A DNA stretch of 64,000 bases from Roseateles terrae (GCF_014192155.1 NZ_JACHXO010000001.1:395972-459971); one strand, 5' to 3'. Counted from the first letter of the stretch, positions 52,409 to 63,102 are shown. Made by a program: numbers and translations. The notes: generated by a model from the sequence alone, not told the origin.

Positions 52409-53659
52409 TCAGCGGTAGACCGGGAACTGGCGGGCCAGTTCAGCCACCTGTGCGCGCACCTTGGCCAGGTTGGCCTCGTCGTGCGGGTTGTCCAGCACAT
52501 CGGCGATCAGGTGGGCGGTCTGGCGCGCCTGCTCTTCCTTGAACCCGCGCGTCGTCATGGCCGGCGTGCCCAGACGGATACCGCTGGTGACCATCGGCTT
52601 TTGCGGGTCGTTCGGAATACCGTTCTTGTTGCAGGTCATGTGCGCCGCGCCCAGGATGGCTTCGGCTTCCTTGCCGGTCAGGCCCTTCGGACGCAGGTCC
52701 ACCAGCATCACGTGGCTTTCCGTCCGGCCGGAGACGATGCGCAGGCCGCGCTCGATCAGCGTGTCCGCCAGCACCTTGGCATTGGCCACCACCTGTTGCT
52801 GGTACGCCTTGAATTCCGGCGTCAGCGCTTCCTTGAAGGCCACGGCCTTGCCGGCGATGACATGCATCAGCGGTCCGCCCTGGATGCCGGGGAAGATGGC
52901 GGAGTTGATCTTCTTGGCGATCGCCTCGTCGTTCATCAGGATGATGCCGCCGCGCGGGCCACGCAGGCTCTTGTGGGTGGTGGAGGTCACCACGTCCGCA
53001 TGCGGCAGCGGATTCGGATAGACACCCGCCGCGATCAGGCCGGCATAGTGGGCCATGTCCACCATGAAGTAGGCGCCGATTTCCTTGGCGACCTTTGCGA
53101 AGCGTTCAAAGTCGATGCGCAGGGCATAAGCCGAGGCACCGGCGATGATCAGCTTGGGCTTCTTCTCACGCGCCAGGGCTTCCATGGCGTCGTAGTCGAT
53201 CTCTTCCTTGTCGTTGAGACCGTAGCTGATCACGTTGAACCACTTGCCGCTCATGTTCAGCGGCATGCCGTGGGTCAAATGGCCGCCTTCGGAGAGGCTC
53301 ATGCCCATGATGGTGTCACCCGGCTGCAGCAGCGCGAAGAACACGCCCTGGTTGGCCTGGGAACCGGAATTCGGTTGCACGTTGGCGTATTCGGCGCCGA
53401 ACAGCTGCTTGAGGCGGTCGATCGCCAGCTGTTCCACCACGTCCACATATTCGCAGCCGCCGTAGTAACGCTTGCCGGGATAGCCCTCGGCGTACTTGTT
53501 GGTCAGCTGGCTGCCCTGCGCCTGCATCACGGCCGGCGAGGTGTAGTTTTCGGAAGCGATCAGCTCGATGTGATCTTCCTGACGCTGGGTTTCCTGCTGG
53601 ATCGCGGCAAAGACTTCCGCGTCCACGTTGGCGAGGGTTTGTTGATTGCGGTCAAACAT
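52409..53659 (-). CDS. glyA: Serine hydroxymethyltransferase
   Basis: A full-length 416-residue GlyA converting serine and tetrahydrofolate to glycine and methylene-tetrahydrofolate. Key features: [24 protein letters not shown], the Schiff-base Lys in [16 protein letters not shown], and the C-terminal NPHDEANL region. It leads the glyA-nrdR pair. The 301-bp upstream region carries no recognisable riboswitch. Confidence 0.98.
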   Translation of the reverse strand: MFDRNQQTLANVDAEVFAAIQQETQRQEDHIELIASENYTSPAVMQAQGSQLTNKYAEGYPGKRYYGGCEYVDVVEQLAIDRLKQLFGAEYANVQPNSGSQANQGVFFALLQPGDTIMGMSLSEGGHLTHGMPLNMSGKWFNVISYGLNDKEEIDYDAMEALAREKKPKLIIAGASAYALRIDFERFAKVAKEIGAYFMVDMAHYAGLIAAGVYPNPLPHADVVTSTTHKSLRGPRGGIILMNDEAIAKKINSAIFPGIQGGPLMHVIAGKAVAFKEALTPEFKAYQQQVVANAKVLADTLIERGLRIVSGRTESHVMLVDLRPKGLTGKEAEAILGAAHMTCNKNGIPNDPQKPMVTSGIRLGTPAMTTRGFKEEQARQTAHLIADVLDNPHDEANLAKVRAQVAELARQFPVYR

Positions 53660-53960
53660 GATGGTGTCGGCTCAAGGGTTGGCGCCGCCCGGCCGTGGCC
53701 GCAGCGTCGCCCAGTGTGGATCCAGCCCCGCCGGAGGCAGGGCCGAAACGAGATCAGCAACACGGGACGAACCTGCATCCACGGCGAGTGGCGGCCCAGG
53801 CGAACGGCACGGACAACGTGGCCCGGATGGCCGGCATGACACGTTGTTCGCGCTCCCCGGTGGTGACCCACCTTGGCCGAGCGTTGCTGCCCAGCCTGAT
53901 CGCCAGTTGCGCGAGCCCCGAGTGTACCTCCGCCGCGTTCGCGGGGAGGGGTCGCGGGCA
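53660..53960. other. 301-bp gap upstream of glyA
   Basis: This gap lies between the glyA start and the end of the lytic transglycosylase gene, both on the minus strand. It must hold the glyA promoter and leader. No strong hairpin with a U-run, no known riboswitch core and no credible small gene were seen. Confidence 0.5.
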
Positions 53961-54824
53961 TCAGTTGGTGGTGTGGCTCACCATGGCGACCTGTTCGCCG
54001 TTGGGTGCATTGGGCGTCGGCGACGATGCAGCCTCACGGGCCGGGCGCGGTGCGTTCGGCGACACATTGCGGCCGGCCACCACCATCTTCAGCAGATCCT
54101 GCTCGGCCAGCACGCGGGCCGCGTAGCCGGTGTCGTCGGGCAGGTTGGCGGCGCCCACATAGCGGCGCAGACCTTCCTCGATGCTGCCGGCGCGCTGGAT
54201 GCACTCCTTCAGCACCTGCACACCCACCCGCAGGTTGGTGATCGGGTCGAAGGCCGCGAGGTTGCCACCAAAGGCCTCGTACTTGTCGTCATGCACGCGG
54301 GTCAGCACCTGCATCAGGCCCTGCGCACCGACGGAGCTCTGGGCAAACGGGTTGAAACCCGATTCGATGGCCATGATGGCCAGAATCAGCGTGGGATCGA
54401 CCCGGGCACGCTGACCGACGTCATACGCTTCCTTGACCAGACGGCTCACAGGCTCCGGCGCCACGCGGTAACGGCGGGCCAGGTACTGTGCAACCGCGGC
54501 CTGTTGGCGATTCAGCTGCTTCGGATCCACCGCAGTCGCGCGGGTGATGGCTTCCGGCTCGGCCATCAGGGCGAGCACGTCGCCGGAGGCTTCCACCCGG
54601 GCTTCATGGCGAGCATTGAGCCAGCCGAGCACCTTGCTTTCGGTGTCCTGGCGCAGGTCCGCCTGACTGGCGAACACGACGCCAATGGCGAGAACCGCGA
54701 ACCCCAGCAGGGCGAGTGTGTTGTGACTGACGACCAGAAGACCCTGGCCAATGTCCTTGATGAAAAGAACCAGGGCGGCACGCGCCTGGAGCGAGAGGGA
54801 GAGAACTTGCGAACGCGCTGTCAT
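53961..54824 (-). CDS. Membrane-anchored lytic transglycosylase
   Basis: A 287-residue protein with one membrane helix (about 34-53, NTLALLGFAVLAIGVVFA) and a periplasmic SLT domain (about 125-255). The catalytic Glu is in ILAIMAIESGFNPFAQSSVGAQGLMQVLT, with LRVGVQVLKECI and LRRYVGAAN following. It cleaves peptidoglycan glycan strands. Start ATG 54824 has AAGGAG 6 nt upstream. It differs from the pilus-linked enzyme at 15.5 kb in anchor and domain spacing. It is divergent from ubiD, sharing a 267-bp upstream region with an AT-rich patch near 55040-55090. Confidence 0.92.
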   Translation of the reverse strand: MTARSQVLSLSLQARAALVLFIKDIGQGLLVVSHNTLALLGFAVLAIGVVFASQADLRQDTESKVLGWLNARHEARVEASGDVLALMAEPEAITRATAVDPKQLNRQQAAVAQYLARRYRVAPEPVSRLVKEAYDVGQRARVDPTLILAIMAIESGFNPFAQSSVGAQGLMQVLTRVHDDKYEAFGGNLAAFDPITNLRVGVQVLKECIQRAGSIEEGLRRYVGAANLPDDTGYAARVLAEQDLLKMVVAGRNVSPNAPRPAREAASSPTPNAPNGEQVAMVSHTTN

Positions 54825-55091
54825 GCGACTCCTTTCTCCGACATCCCCGGCAGTGACCTCTCGGAAGAGGGCATCACAAGGGCTGGCGATAATGGGCCGG
54901 TTCTGACCTGCGCCGCCATCGTCAATATTGACCGAAGCGGCACCAGGACTTCCGGCGTCCATTGGCAGCGGGCCGGTCTCGCTGTCCCAAAGCGAAGACC
55001 GGGATTACCCTGAAGTCAGGGCAGGGCGCGATTCTATGGACCAAAAATAACCCGTCAAGCTGATGGGGCCTCTTCTAAATTTCTTTTAGTT

Positions 55092-56645
55092 ATGAAGTAT
55101 CGGGATTTGCGTGACTTTATCGGCGCTCTGGAGGGCATGGGCGAGCTGCGGCGCGTCGCTGAGCCGGTGTCTCCGGTGCTCGAAATGACCGCCCTGAGCG
55201 ACATGGTCCTCAAGGCAGAAGGCCCTGCATTGCTGTTCGAACAACCGAGCGGATACCGCACACCTGTGCTGGCCAATCTGTTCGGTACCCCACGAAGGGT
55301 GGCGCTTGGAATGGGAGCGGAGTCGACCACTCAATTGAGGGAGGTCGGTCAACTCCTCGCCAGCCTCAAAGAGCCGGAGCCGCCGCGGGGTCTGAAGGAT
55401 GTGGGGCGTCTGGCTCAGATGGCCAAGGCGCTGTGGGACATGAAGCCGTCGGTGGTTCGGCGTCCCCCCTGCCAGGAGCAGGTGGTGGAGGGCAGTGATG
55501 TTGATTTGAAAAAACTGCCGATCCAGACCTGCTGGCCCGGGGACATCGGCCCGCTGCTGACCTGGGGGCTGGTGGTGACGCGGGGGCCGCAGACGGTGGC
55601 ACAGCCTCGCATGCGTCAGAACCTGGGCATCTATCGGCAACAGCTGATCGGACGCCGGCAACTGATCATGCGCTGGCTGGCCCATCGGGGAGGTGCCCTG
55701 GATTTTCGGGACTTCGCGCTCGCGAATCCGGGACAGCCTTTCCCCATCGTGGTGGCCCTGGGCGCCGACCCCGCCACCATCCTGGGGGCGGTGACGCCAG
55801 TGCCGGACACGCTCTCTGAATATCAGTTCGCCGGGTTGCTGCGCGGCTCGCGGACCGAGCTGGCCGACACGCAGGTCGGGGAGGCCGGCCGGATGCTGCA
55901 GGTGCCGGCCAGCGCGGAATTCGTGCTGGAAGGCTGCATCCCGCCGGCCGCACCAGGATTCACCGGCGTGAGTGAGGACGGAGTGCCGCTAAAGGAAAAG
56001 GGCGGCTACCTGCATGCGCTGGAAGGCCCGTTTGGCGACCACACCGGCTATTACAACGAGCAGGACTGGTTCCCGGTGTTCGAGGTCAACCGCATCACCC
56101 AGCGGGATGGCGCGATCTATCACTCGACCTATACCGGGAAGCCGCCCGATGAGCCGGCAGTGCTGGGCGTGGCGCTGAATGAAGTGTTCGTTCCCATCCT
56201 GCAGAAGCAGTTCCCGGAGATTGTTGACTTCTATCTGCCGCCGGAAGGATGCAGCTACCGGATGGCGGTCATCTCCATCCGCAAAGCGTATCCCGGCCAT
56301 GCGAAGCGCCTGATGTTCGGGCTGTGGAGCTACCTGCGCCAGTTCATGTATACCAAGTTCATCGTGATCGTCGATGAGGACGTGAACATTCGCAGCTGGC
56401 AGGACGTCATCTGGGCCATCACGACCCGAATGGATCCGGCGCGTGACACGACCTTGGTGGAAAGCACACCGATCGACTACCTGGACTTTGCGTCTCCCGT
56501 CAGCGGATTGGGAGGCAAGATGGGGCTGGATGCCACCAACAAGTGGGTCGGCGAGACATCCCGCGAGTGGGGCCGGGTGATCGAGATGCCTGCGGAGCAG
56601 ACCGCACGGGCGAAGGCCCTGTATGAGCGCCTGTTTGGCGGGTGA
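55092..56645 (+). CDS. ubiD: 4-hydroxy-3-polyprenylbenzoate decarboxylase
   Basis: A 517-residue UbiD-family decarboxylase that uses prenylated FMN to decarboxylate the ubiquinone precursor. Family stretches: [38 protein letters not shown], the [11 protein letters not shown] motif containing the catalytic Glu region, and [13 protein letters not shown] with TRMDPARD. The cofactor-making partner ubiX is not in the window. A good intrinsic terminator lies about 200 bp after the stop. Confidence 0.96.
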   Translation: MKYRDLRDFIGALEGMGELRRVAEPVSPVLEMTALSDMVLKAEGPALLFEQPSGYRTPVLANLFGTPRRVALGMGAESTTQLREVGQLLASLKEPEPPRGLKDVGRLAQMAKALWDMKPSVVRRPPCQEQVVEGSDVDLKKLPIQTCWPGDIGPLLTWGLVVTRGPQTVAQPRMRQNLGIYRQQLIGRRQLIMRWLAHRGGALDFRDFALANPGQPFPIVVALGADPATILGAVTPVPDTLSEYQFAGLLRGSRTELADTQVGEAGRMLQVPASAEFVLEGCIPPAAPGFTGVSEDGVPLKEKGGYLHALEGPFGDHTGYYNEQDWFPVFEVNRITQRDGAIYHSTYTGKPPDEPAVLGVALNEVFVPILQKQFPEIVDFYLPPEGCSYRMAVISIRKAYPGHAKRLMFGLWSYLRQFMYTKFIVIVDEDVNIRSWQDVIWAITTRMDPARDTTLVESTPIDYLDFASPVSGLGGKMGLDATNKWVGETSREWGRVIEMPAEQTARAKALYERLFGG

Positions 56646-56847
56646 GCGAGCGGCACCGGTTGGAGGGCTACGGTGCGTGGCGAGGTGAGGGACGAAGTGA
56701 GGGGAAGGGCGCTCGCGCGCCTTGAATCTCTCCGGGCTGCCGCCTAATCTATAGAGGCCTTTCGAGGCATTCCCTCTGGCGCAGTCACTGCGCGCCAGGA
56801 GCCCCTCGGCAGATCGCCTTGGAGCCCCAAAGGCGGCTGGTCCGCCC

Positions 56848-56894
56848 ACCCCTTCCCAGTCCGGCGCAATGCGGTTGGGGAGGGGTTTCTATTT
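56848..56894 (+). terminator. Intrinsic terminator downstream of ubiD
   Basis: ACCCCTTCCCA (56848-56858) pairs, with a one-base bulge, with TTGGGGAGGGGT (56875-56886). The U-rich TTTCTATTT follows at 56886-56894. It lies 200 bp after ubiD, 17 bp before the end of the convergent ydcF-like gene. Confidence 0.65.
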
Positions 56895-56910
56895 GGGCGT
56901 CCCGCCTGAA

Positions 56911-57678
56911 TCAGTGGCCGGCGATCCAGCCAAGCCATTCATAACCCAGATAACGAGCGCGGTTGACCCCTTCGGCGGACGGCAAGGCGTCGCGCCATTC
57001 CCAACCATCGCCGCTCAGACCGACGGGGGCGGGGATCAGTGCCACGTCCGGGGGCAGGGCCGAGCGGAATGCGCGCATGGCGCGCCGCATGTGCAGATCG
57101 TGGGTCACCAGGATCACCCGTCGGATCCCTGTTCCCCTGAGCATCTGTGCGCTGTAGAGCGCGTTCTCTCGGGTATCGAAGGCCTGATCTTCCAGCCATC
57201 GAGGCTCGAAGCCGAATTGTTCGCGTGCAAGCTGGTCGGCCAGAGCCGCTTCACTGGGTTGGCCCGGCCTGGCAGCGCGCCCGGTGCCGCCAGTGAAGAG
57301 AAGCGGCGAATGACTGCGGCGTGACAACCAGATGCCGTAGCGCAGCCGTTCGATCGACAGGGTCTTGAGCTGCGCCGATTGATATTCAGGCACCATCAAA
57401 CGGCCCCCGGCGCCCAACACCACGATGGCGGTCTGTTCGGGCGGGCCCTCCTGAAGGGTGTCCAGCGCGAGGGGTTCATACCGTCCCAACAGGTGGTCCT
57501 GCAGCCATTGGGCGCCCAGGTCGCTGCTGCCCAGCCACAGCGCCACCAGGGACAGGGCAAAGAGTGCATGGGCCAGGCGGGCGCGCCGCGCGCGCCAGAA
57601 CCACGCCAGCAGGAGCAGGGGAACGGCCCCCATGGGGGGAAGCAGCCAGGCGGCCACACTGTGGATGAGGTCGTTCAT
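56911..57678 (-). CDS. YdcF/ElyC-type DUF218 membrane protein
   Basis: A 255-residue protein with two N-terminal membrane helices (about 5-25 and 35-50) and a periplasmic DUF218 domain: AIVVLGAGGRLM, LLFTGGTG, RENALYSAQMLRG, VILVTHDLHMRRAMRAFRS. ElyC-like members act in envelope and undecaprenyl-phosphate or LPS-related processes; the exact reaction is not settled. ATG 57678 is chosen because the first helix follows at once. It is divergent from the large AsmA-like gene (55 bp between starts), so the two envelope genes share a control region. Confidence 0.88.
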   Translation of the reverse strand: MNDLIHSVAAWLLPPMGAVPLLLLAWFWRARRARLAHALFALSLVALWLGSSDLGAQWLQDHLLGRYEPLALDTLQEGPPEQTAIVVLGAGGRLMVPEYQSAQLKTLSIERLRYGIWLSRRSHSPLLFTGGTGRAARPGQPSEAALADQLAREQFGFEPRWLEDQAFDTRENALYSAQMLRGTGIRRVILVTHDLHMRRAMRAFRSALPPDVALIPAPVGLSGDGWEWRDALPSAEGVNRARYLGYEWLGWIAGH

Positions 57679-57733
57679 CAGTGTCAGGTGTTGAGCCCGC
57701 CAGCATAATCGGTGCTCCTGCGTCTGCCGCCAC

Positions 57734-60700
57734 TTGCCCTTGTCTTCCTCCATCTTTCCCGCCGCCTGGACCGCTGCCTGGAACCAATCGGTCCCCCGTT
57801 GGCTTCGTCGCCTGATCCTGAGCGTCTTCGGACTGCTGTCGCTGCTGGTCGTCCTGCTGCTGATCACCTGGGCGGCCCTGCCGTTCTGGCTGGAGCGGCA
57901 AGGCGTGCGGATGGTCGGCCAGCAGCTGGGGCGGGAGGTGTCGCTGGAAGCGGCGCATTTCACACCGTGGCGGCTGGCATTGACGCTGGACCGGCTGCGG
58001 ATTGCCGGTCCTCAGGCTGGAACGCCCGATCTGCTGGCCGTGCAGCGGGTGGAAGTCGTGCTTTCCCCGCGCACCCTGTGGCGATTCACGCCGATCGTGT
58101 CGTCCCTCAAGGTCGAGCAGCCGGCGGTGCACCTGACCCTGCTTGGGCATGGGCACACCGATGTGGATGACATCCTGGCGCGGCTGCGCAGTCGGCCGGT
58201 CCAGCCGGACGAATCGTCCAGGGAGACGCCGCTCGCGCTCTACAACCTGGAACTGAGCAACGGCCGGGTGCAGCTGGAAGACCGGGCCGCCGGCATGACG
58301 CACCAGCTGACGGCCCTTCAGCTGGGCTTGCCCTTCATCTCGACGCTGGATACTGATGTGGAGGTCACGGTAGCCCCCCATTTGTCGGGGCAGGTCAACG
58401 GCGTGCCCTTCAGCACCGAGGCGCAGGCCCAGCCTTTTGCACAGACACGCACCGCCAGCCTGCAGTTCAAGATGGACGCGCTCGATCTGTCCGCCTACCG
58501 GGCTTACTGGCCCCGGACCTTACCGGTGCGGCTGGCTTCCGGGCTGGTCGATGCGAATCTGACGGTGAAGTTCCAACTGCCCAAGGACCAGACGCCAAGT
58601 TTGGGGATCAGCGGAACGGCTGAGGTGCGGGACCTGGCGTTGCAGCGACGGGCGGAGACCAACGGAAGCGGCGACCCGGCCGCCGCGGGATGGAGCGACT
58701 GGCTTCGATGGAAGCGCGTACGGGTCGGCGTGGCCGATTTGCAGCCGCTGAAGCGGCAGGTGCTTCTGGATCGGCTGCTGGTGGAGGCGCCTGCGCTGCA
58801 GCTGACCCGTGAAGCCAGCGGTCAGATCTGGCTGCCAGTGCCCCAGGGCGATGCGGTCAAGGACAGCGAGCGGGTCGCAGCCGCGCCGCCGGTGCCACCG
58901 GCACCGGCGGCCTCGGCAGCCGCGAGTGCCGTCGTGCAGTCCCAGCCAGCGCCGGGCGCCTGGCGGGTGAGTATCCGGGAGCTGGACTTGACGGAAGGGC
59001 GGGTGTCCTTGCTGGACGCCGCGGTGTCGCCTGCCGGGGACTGGCGACTCCAGGACCTGACGGTCACGGGCAAGGCGCTGAATTGGCCACTGGCCTCGCC
59101 GGCAGCTTCAATCACCGTAGCGGCATCGCTGAAAGGAAGTGGGTCGGGTGCGTCCACCGGTGGGGGTAGCGCCAATCTGAAGGCCTCGGGTCAGGCGGCT
59201 ACGAATGGATTGAACGTCGACTGGGAGCTGAACCGCGTGGCGCTCGCCTGGCTCGCGCCCTATCTGCGCAGCGTGACGCCGCTTCAGGTGCGCGGCGAGC
59301 TGGCTGCGCAAGGGCAGTTCAGGGCGGACGCGCAGGGACATCCGGGCGCCTTGCGACTGAAGGACGTCCGTCTGACGCAGGTGGACGTGCTGGACGGCGG
59401 CAAGCCGGCCATCAGCCTGGCTGAGGCCTCTCTGGATCAGGCGACCGTCGAGCTGAACCGCCATGACGTGCAACTGGGGCGGCTGCTGATGAAGGAGCCG
59501 CAGGTGCAACTGGCCCGGGACGCCAGAGGCGCCTGGAACTGGGCCGCCTGGCAGACGCCGGCTGCTGCCGTGAAGCCGCCGGTGCGGGTGAAGGCGGAGG
59601 GCCGGCCGGTCCTGCGCCTGTCGGATCCTGCAGCGCCGGAAGCCGGAGAGACGGCCTCGTCCGCCCGGTCGGCCCCGGCCGTCGAAGTGGCGCCGACGCC
59701 GGTTCCCTGGCGCCTGCGGCTCGGCGAGCTGATCGTGGAGGGCGGTCAGGTCCAGCTCCTGGATCAGTCCACCCATGTGCTGGATGATGAGCCGATTCGC
59801 CCGATCGGCGTTCAGGAGCTGTCGCTGCGTCTCGCGCGTCTCGACTGGGACGGCGCACAGCTGCGCGGTGAAGTCCCCGGCAGGCTGTCGCTCATCACCC
59901 GTCGTCCCGACGCCAAGATCCGCAGCGTCCGTGATCCCGCGAAGCTGCAATGGGAGGGGCAACTGTCCTTCTCTCCCGTGCGCCTGACCGGCAAGGTGCT
60001 GGCAGATCATCTGCCGCTGCACTGGGCCGACCCCTATCTCGATCCGTCCATCGGCATTCACCTGCAACGGGCGGAAGGCAGTTTCAAGGGTGATGCGATG
60101 CTGGCGCTGCTGGCGGCAGGTCCGCAGTTGCAGGCGTCCGGCGATCTGCAGCTGTCGGATCTTCGGCTTCGCCAGACCCGTCTGCAGGACGGACGCCGTC
60201 GTTCGGCGGAGGATCTGCTGAGCTGGCAGGCGCTCCGTCTGGCGGGCCTCAAGCTTCAGATGGCGCCTGCGGCCGTGCCGGACATTGCCATTCGGCAAGC
60301 CAGTCTCGACGAGTTCTATGCGCGCCTGATCGTCAACGAACAGGGTCGGCTGAACCTGCGCGACCTGCGGCAGACGTCGCAGGGTCAGGCCATTGCCGCA
60401 GTGGCCGGGAGCGCGGCTGCGTCGGAGCCCGTGTCCGCACTGATTGCGGCAACCGGGGGAACGCCTGCGGCCAGCGCAGCCAGCGCGTCCGGTGCGGTCA
60501 GCGCCGCCGGCAGCGGGCCCTCGGCGCGGGAGGGATCATCGCCGGGCGGCACGGCGACGGCTACCGGCGCCGCAGCAGCTTCAGGACCGCCGCTGCGCCT
60601 GAGCATCAACAACACCCAGCTGACCGCCGGCCGGCTGGACTTCACCGACCGCTTCATCAAGCCCAACTACACCGCGCAAATCAGCGATCTCACCGGTTCA

Positions 60701-61921
60701 TTGGGTCGCTTCAGCGCCGGTGCCAGCGACATGGCGCCGCTGCAGCTGAAGGGGCGCGTGGCCGGCACCGGGCTGCTGGACGTCAATGGCCAGATCAACC
60801 CCGGCAGCCTGCCGCTGACGCTGGACATCACCGCCAGTGCCACCGACATTGAGCTGGCGCCGCTGTCGCCCTACGCCGGCAAGTACGCCGGTTATGCCAT
60901 CGAACGGGGCAAGCTGTCGTCACGCGTGCACTACCGCATCGATCCCAGCGGGCAGCTTGTGGCCGACAACAAGATCATCCTGAACCAGCTCAGCTTCGGC
61001 GACCGCATCGACAGCCCCGTCGCCACCAAGCTGCCCGTCCGGTTGGCGGTGGCGCTGCTCAAGGACAGCAACGGCGTCATCGATGTGAATCTGCCGGTCA
61101 GCGGCTCGATCAACGACCCGGAGTTCAGCGTCGGTGGGGTCATCGGGCGGCTGATTGTGAATCTGCTGGCCAAGGCGCTGACCGCTCCGTTCTCGCTGCT
61201 GTCGGGGGGCGGTGGTGCGGACATGAGTCACCTCTCGTTTGATCCCGGCACGGCTGCGCTGCCGGCCGCAACGGACCAGGCGCTGGATCACGTTGCCAAA
61301 GTGCTCAAGGAAAAACCCAGCCTGCAACTGAGCATCACCGGCTGGGTGGATCCGGTGGCGGAGCGGCGCGCAGCGCAGGCCGCGCGGCTGGAAGACGCCA
61401 TGATCAATGAGCGTCGGCGCGAGCTGCGGCGTCAGCAGTTGCTGGCCCCGGCTCCCGTCTCAGCGCCTGCGGCCCGGGCCGCAGGCTCGGCGGCAACCTC
61501 CGGTGACTCGTCCGCTGGCGGGGAGCCAGACCCCTCTGGCGATACAGCCGCCGCTCAGGCGGCGAGGACCGCGCCACCGGCTGCGACCCCCATCAGCCTC
61601 GACGACGCCCAGCGGCAACGCCTGCTCAAGGTCGTCTACGACAACAGCAAGCTGCCCAACAAGCCGCGCAACTTCCTCGGTCTGGCCAAGGACCTGCCGC
61701 CCGCCGACATGCGGGAACTGCTGCTGGACAGCTACGTGGTCACCGATGAACAGATGCGCGAGCTGGCGCTGCAGCGCTCGGTGGCGGTGCGGGATGCGCT
61801 GATCAGCAAGGGTGTGCCGAATGCCCGCATGTTCCTTGCGTCGCCCAAGCTTCACGAAAGCAAGGACAGCACTGGTCAGGCCTGGTCGCCCAAGGTCGAT
61901 CTGTCGCTGGCGACTCAGTGA
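57734..61921 (+). CDS. Giant DUF748/AsmA-like envelope protein
   Basis: A 1,395-residue protein with one N-terminal membrane helix (about 26-50) and a very long periplasmic beta-rich body of repeated DUF748/AsmA units (FWLERQGVRMVGQQLGREVSLEAAHFTPWRLALTLDRLRI-type start; late GKYAGYAIERGKLSSRVHYRID, ADNKIILNQLSFG). An OmpA-like segment follows (ALDHVAKVLKEKPSLQLSITGW) and a Gln/Arg-rich tail. AsmA-family proteins are thought to bridge the periplasm as lipid-transfer grooves; for DUF748 this is inference. Several Ala/Ser/Gly linkers break up the body. Start uncertain: TTG 57734 or 57740. Confidence 0.85.
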   Translation: MPLSSSIFPAAWTAAWNQSVPRWLRRLILSVFGLLSLLVVLLLITWAALPFWLERQGVRMVGQQLGREVSLEAAHFTPWRLALTLDRLRIAGPQAGTPDLLAVQRVEVVLSPRTLWRFTPIVSSLKVEQPAVHLTLLGHGHTDVDDILARLRSRPVQPDESSRETPLALYNLELSNGRVQLEDRAAGMTHQLTALQLGLPFISTLDTDVEVTVAPHLSGQVNGVPFSTEAQAQPFAQTRTASLQFKMDALDLSAYRAYWPRTLPVRLASGLVDANLTVKFQLPKDQTPSLGISGTAEVRDLALQRRAETNGSGDPAAAGWSDWLRWKRVRVGVADLQPLKRQVLLDRLLVEAPALQLTREASGQIWLPVPQGDAVKDSERVAAAPPVPPAPAASAAASAVVQSQPAPGAWRVSIRELDLTEGRVSLLDAAVSPAGDWRLQDLTVTGKALNWPLASPAASITVAASLKGSGSGASTGGGSANLKASGQAATNGLNVDWELNRVALAWLAPYLRSVTPLQVRGELAAQGQFRADAQGHPGALRLKDVRLTQVDVLDGGKPAISLAEASLDQATVELNRHDVQLGRLLMKEPQVQLARDARGAWNWAAWQTPAAAVKPPVRVKAEGRPVLRLSDPAAPEAGETASSARSAPAVEVAPTPVPWRLRLGELIVEGGQVQLLDQSTHVLDDEPIRPIGVQELSLRLARLDWDGAQLRGEVPGRLSLITRRPDAKIRSVRDPAKLQWEGQLSFSPVRLTGKVLADHLPLHWADPYLDPSIGIHLQRAEGSFKGDAMLALLAAGPQLQASGDLQLSDLRLRQTRLQDGRRRSAEDLLSWQALRLAGLKLQMAPAAVPDIAIRQASLDEFYARLIVNEQGRLNLRDLRQTSQGQAIAAVAGSAAASEPVSALIAATGGTPAASAASASGAVSAAGSGPSAREGSSPGGTATATGAAAASGPPLRLSINNTQLTAGRLDFTDRFIKPNYTAQISDLTGSLGRFSAGASDMAPLQLKGRVAGTGLLDVNGQINPGSLPLTLDITASATDIELAPLSPYAGKYAGYAIERGKLSSRVHYRIDPSGQLVADNKIILNQLSFGDRIDSPVATKLPVRLAVALLKDSNGVIDVNLPVSGSINDPEFSVGGVIGRLIVNLLAKALTAPFSLLSGGGGADMSHLSFDPGTAALPAATDQALDHVAKVLKEKPSLQLSITGWVDPVAERRAAQAARLEDAMINERRRELRRQQLLAPAPVSAPAARAAGSAATSGDSSAGGEPDPSGDTAAAQAARTAPPAATPISLDDAQRQRLLKVVYDNSKLPNKPRNFLGLAKDLPPADMRELLLDSYVVTDEQMRELALQRSVAVRDALISKGVPNARMFLASPKLHESKDSTGQAWSPKVDLSLATQ

Positions 61922-61991
61922 GGCGATGCCGACCTTGGCTTCGGCGACCGCGCCCCCATATGCGCAGAACACTGCAAGAAAGGACGATGCA

Positions 61992-62597
61992 ATGAGCACC
62001 GCAACCCCTCCCGCTGGCACCCACCCCGGCAGCCAGGCGGCAGACCTCTCCGCGACGCGCACCGAGGACATCATCACCCTCGGCGGCGGATGCTTCTGGT
62101 GCACTGAAGCCGTGTTCCTGAAGGTCAAAGGCGTCCTGTCCGTGGAGTCCGGCTACACCAATGGTCAGGTCCAGCATCCAAACTATGAGCAGGTGTGCTC
62201 CGGTCAAACCGGGCATTCGGAAGTGGTGCGGGTGCGCTTCAACCCGTCCGTCGTCAGCCTGACCGAATTGCTGCAGGTGTTCTTTGCCGTGCACGACCCG
62301 ACGACGCTGAACCGTCAAGGCGCGGATGTGGGCACGCAGTACCGCTCCGGCATCTACTATCACCGCCCCGACCAGCTCGGCGAAATTCGCCAGGTGCTGG
62401 ATGAGGCCAATGCTGCCCATGGCGGCAAGGTGGTGACCGAGGTGCAGCCGGAGCAGAACTACTGGCCTGCCGAGGCCTACCACCAGCGGTATTTCGAGAA
62501 TCACCCGGAGCAGGGCTATTGCGCTTTTGTGGTGGCACCGAAGGTTGACAAGTTCCTCAAGAAATTCCGGGAACTGGTGAGGACCGATTCGGCCTGA
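61992..62597 (+). CDS. msrA: Peptide-methionine (S)-S-oxide reductase
   Basis: A 201-residue MsrA. After a short non-conserved N terminus comes ITLGGGCFWCTEAVF with the catalytic Cys, then VESGYTNGQVQHPNYEQVCSG, LLQVFFAVHDPTTLNRQGADVGTQYRSGIYY and NYWPAEAYHQRYFENHPEQGYC. It repairs oxidised methionine in proteins. AAAGGA sits 8 nt before the ATG. It follows the AsmA-like gene by 70 bp. Confidence 0.96.
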   Translation: MSTATPPAGTHPGSQAADLSATRTEDIITLGGGCFWCTEAVFLKVKGVLSVESGYTNGQVQHPNYEQVCSGQTGHSEVVRVRFNPSVVSLTELLQVFFAVHDPTTLNRQGADVGTQYRSGIYYHRPDQLGEIRQVLDEANAAHGGKVVTEVQPEQNYWPAEAYHQRYFENHPEQGYCAFVVAPKVDKFLKKFRELVRTDSA

Positions 62598-62673
62598 GGC
62601 ATCGACCTGTCACGGTGACTTCAGACAGCCGGCCTTTTCTGCAGGCACAATCACGGCTGCTCTGAATTCGACC

Positions 62674-63102
62674 ATGCTGTCCATCTCCTTCGCCGCTCGC
62701 CGGCCTCACCCCCGCCATGCCGCTGCCGGCATGTCGGCGCTGCCGTCCGCGGTGCGCTGGTGGGTGATGCTGTGCCTGGTGTCGGTGCTGGGCTTCCAGT
62801 CCCTGGGGCTGGTGCATCGAACCTTGCACGGGGGCAGCGCCGGTCCGCGCGTGAGCCTCTCTGCCTCCCTCAGCGACACGTCCAGCGCGGGCGTGTCTTT
62901 CAAATCCCCCAGCCTCGGCCACTTGCCGGGCAGCATCGACTGCCAGTTGCTGGACCAGCTCAGCACCGCGCTGGGCCCCGTCGTCCAGGCCCTGGCCTGG
63001 ACCGCTCTGCTGCCGGACCATCCGGTCGCAACCCCCCAGCCCCATAGCGCAACGGTCGCCCAGGTTTGGCGCCTCCCTGCGCGGGCTCCGCCTTCGGCCT
63101 GA
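62674..63102 (+). CDS. Small single-helix membrane protein of unknown function
   Basis: A 142-residue protein: basic N terminus, one membrane helix near residues 29-48 (WWVMLCLVSVLGFQSLGLVHR), a Ser/His-containing periplasmic part with a single Cys in SIDCQLLDQL, and a Pro-rich end RLPARAPPSA. The layout (helix, HxxxHGG-like stretch, Cys-x-LxDQL, terminal ARxPP) resembles small proteins of the DUF2946 kind, often found just before TonB-dependent receptors or metal genes. This is a pattern impression only. A start at the second Met (62731) is also possible. It precedes an exported protein gene by 624 bp. Confidence 0.55.
   Translation: MLSISFAARRPHPRHAAAGMSALPSAVRWWVMLCLVSVLGFQSLGLVHRTLHGGSAGPRVSLSASLSDTSSAGVSFKSPSLGHLPGSIDCQLLDQLSTALGPVVQALAWTALLPDHPVATPQPHSATVAQVWRLPARAPPSA

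Noticed and set aside
53660..53960. Possible glycine or folate riboswitch before glyA
   Set aside because: No recognisable aptamer core; glyA control here cannot be read from the sequence.
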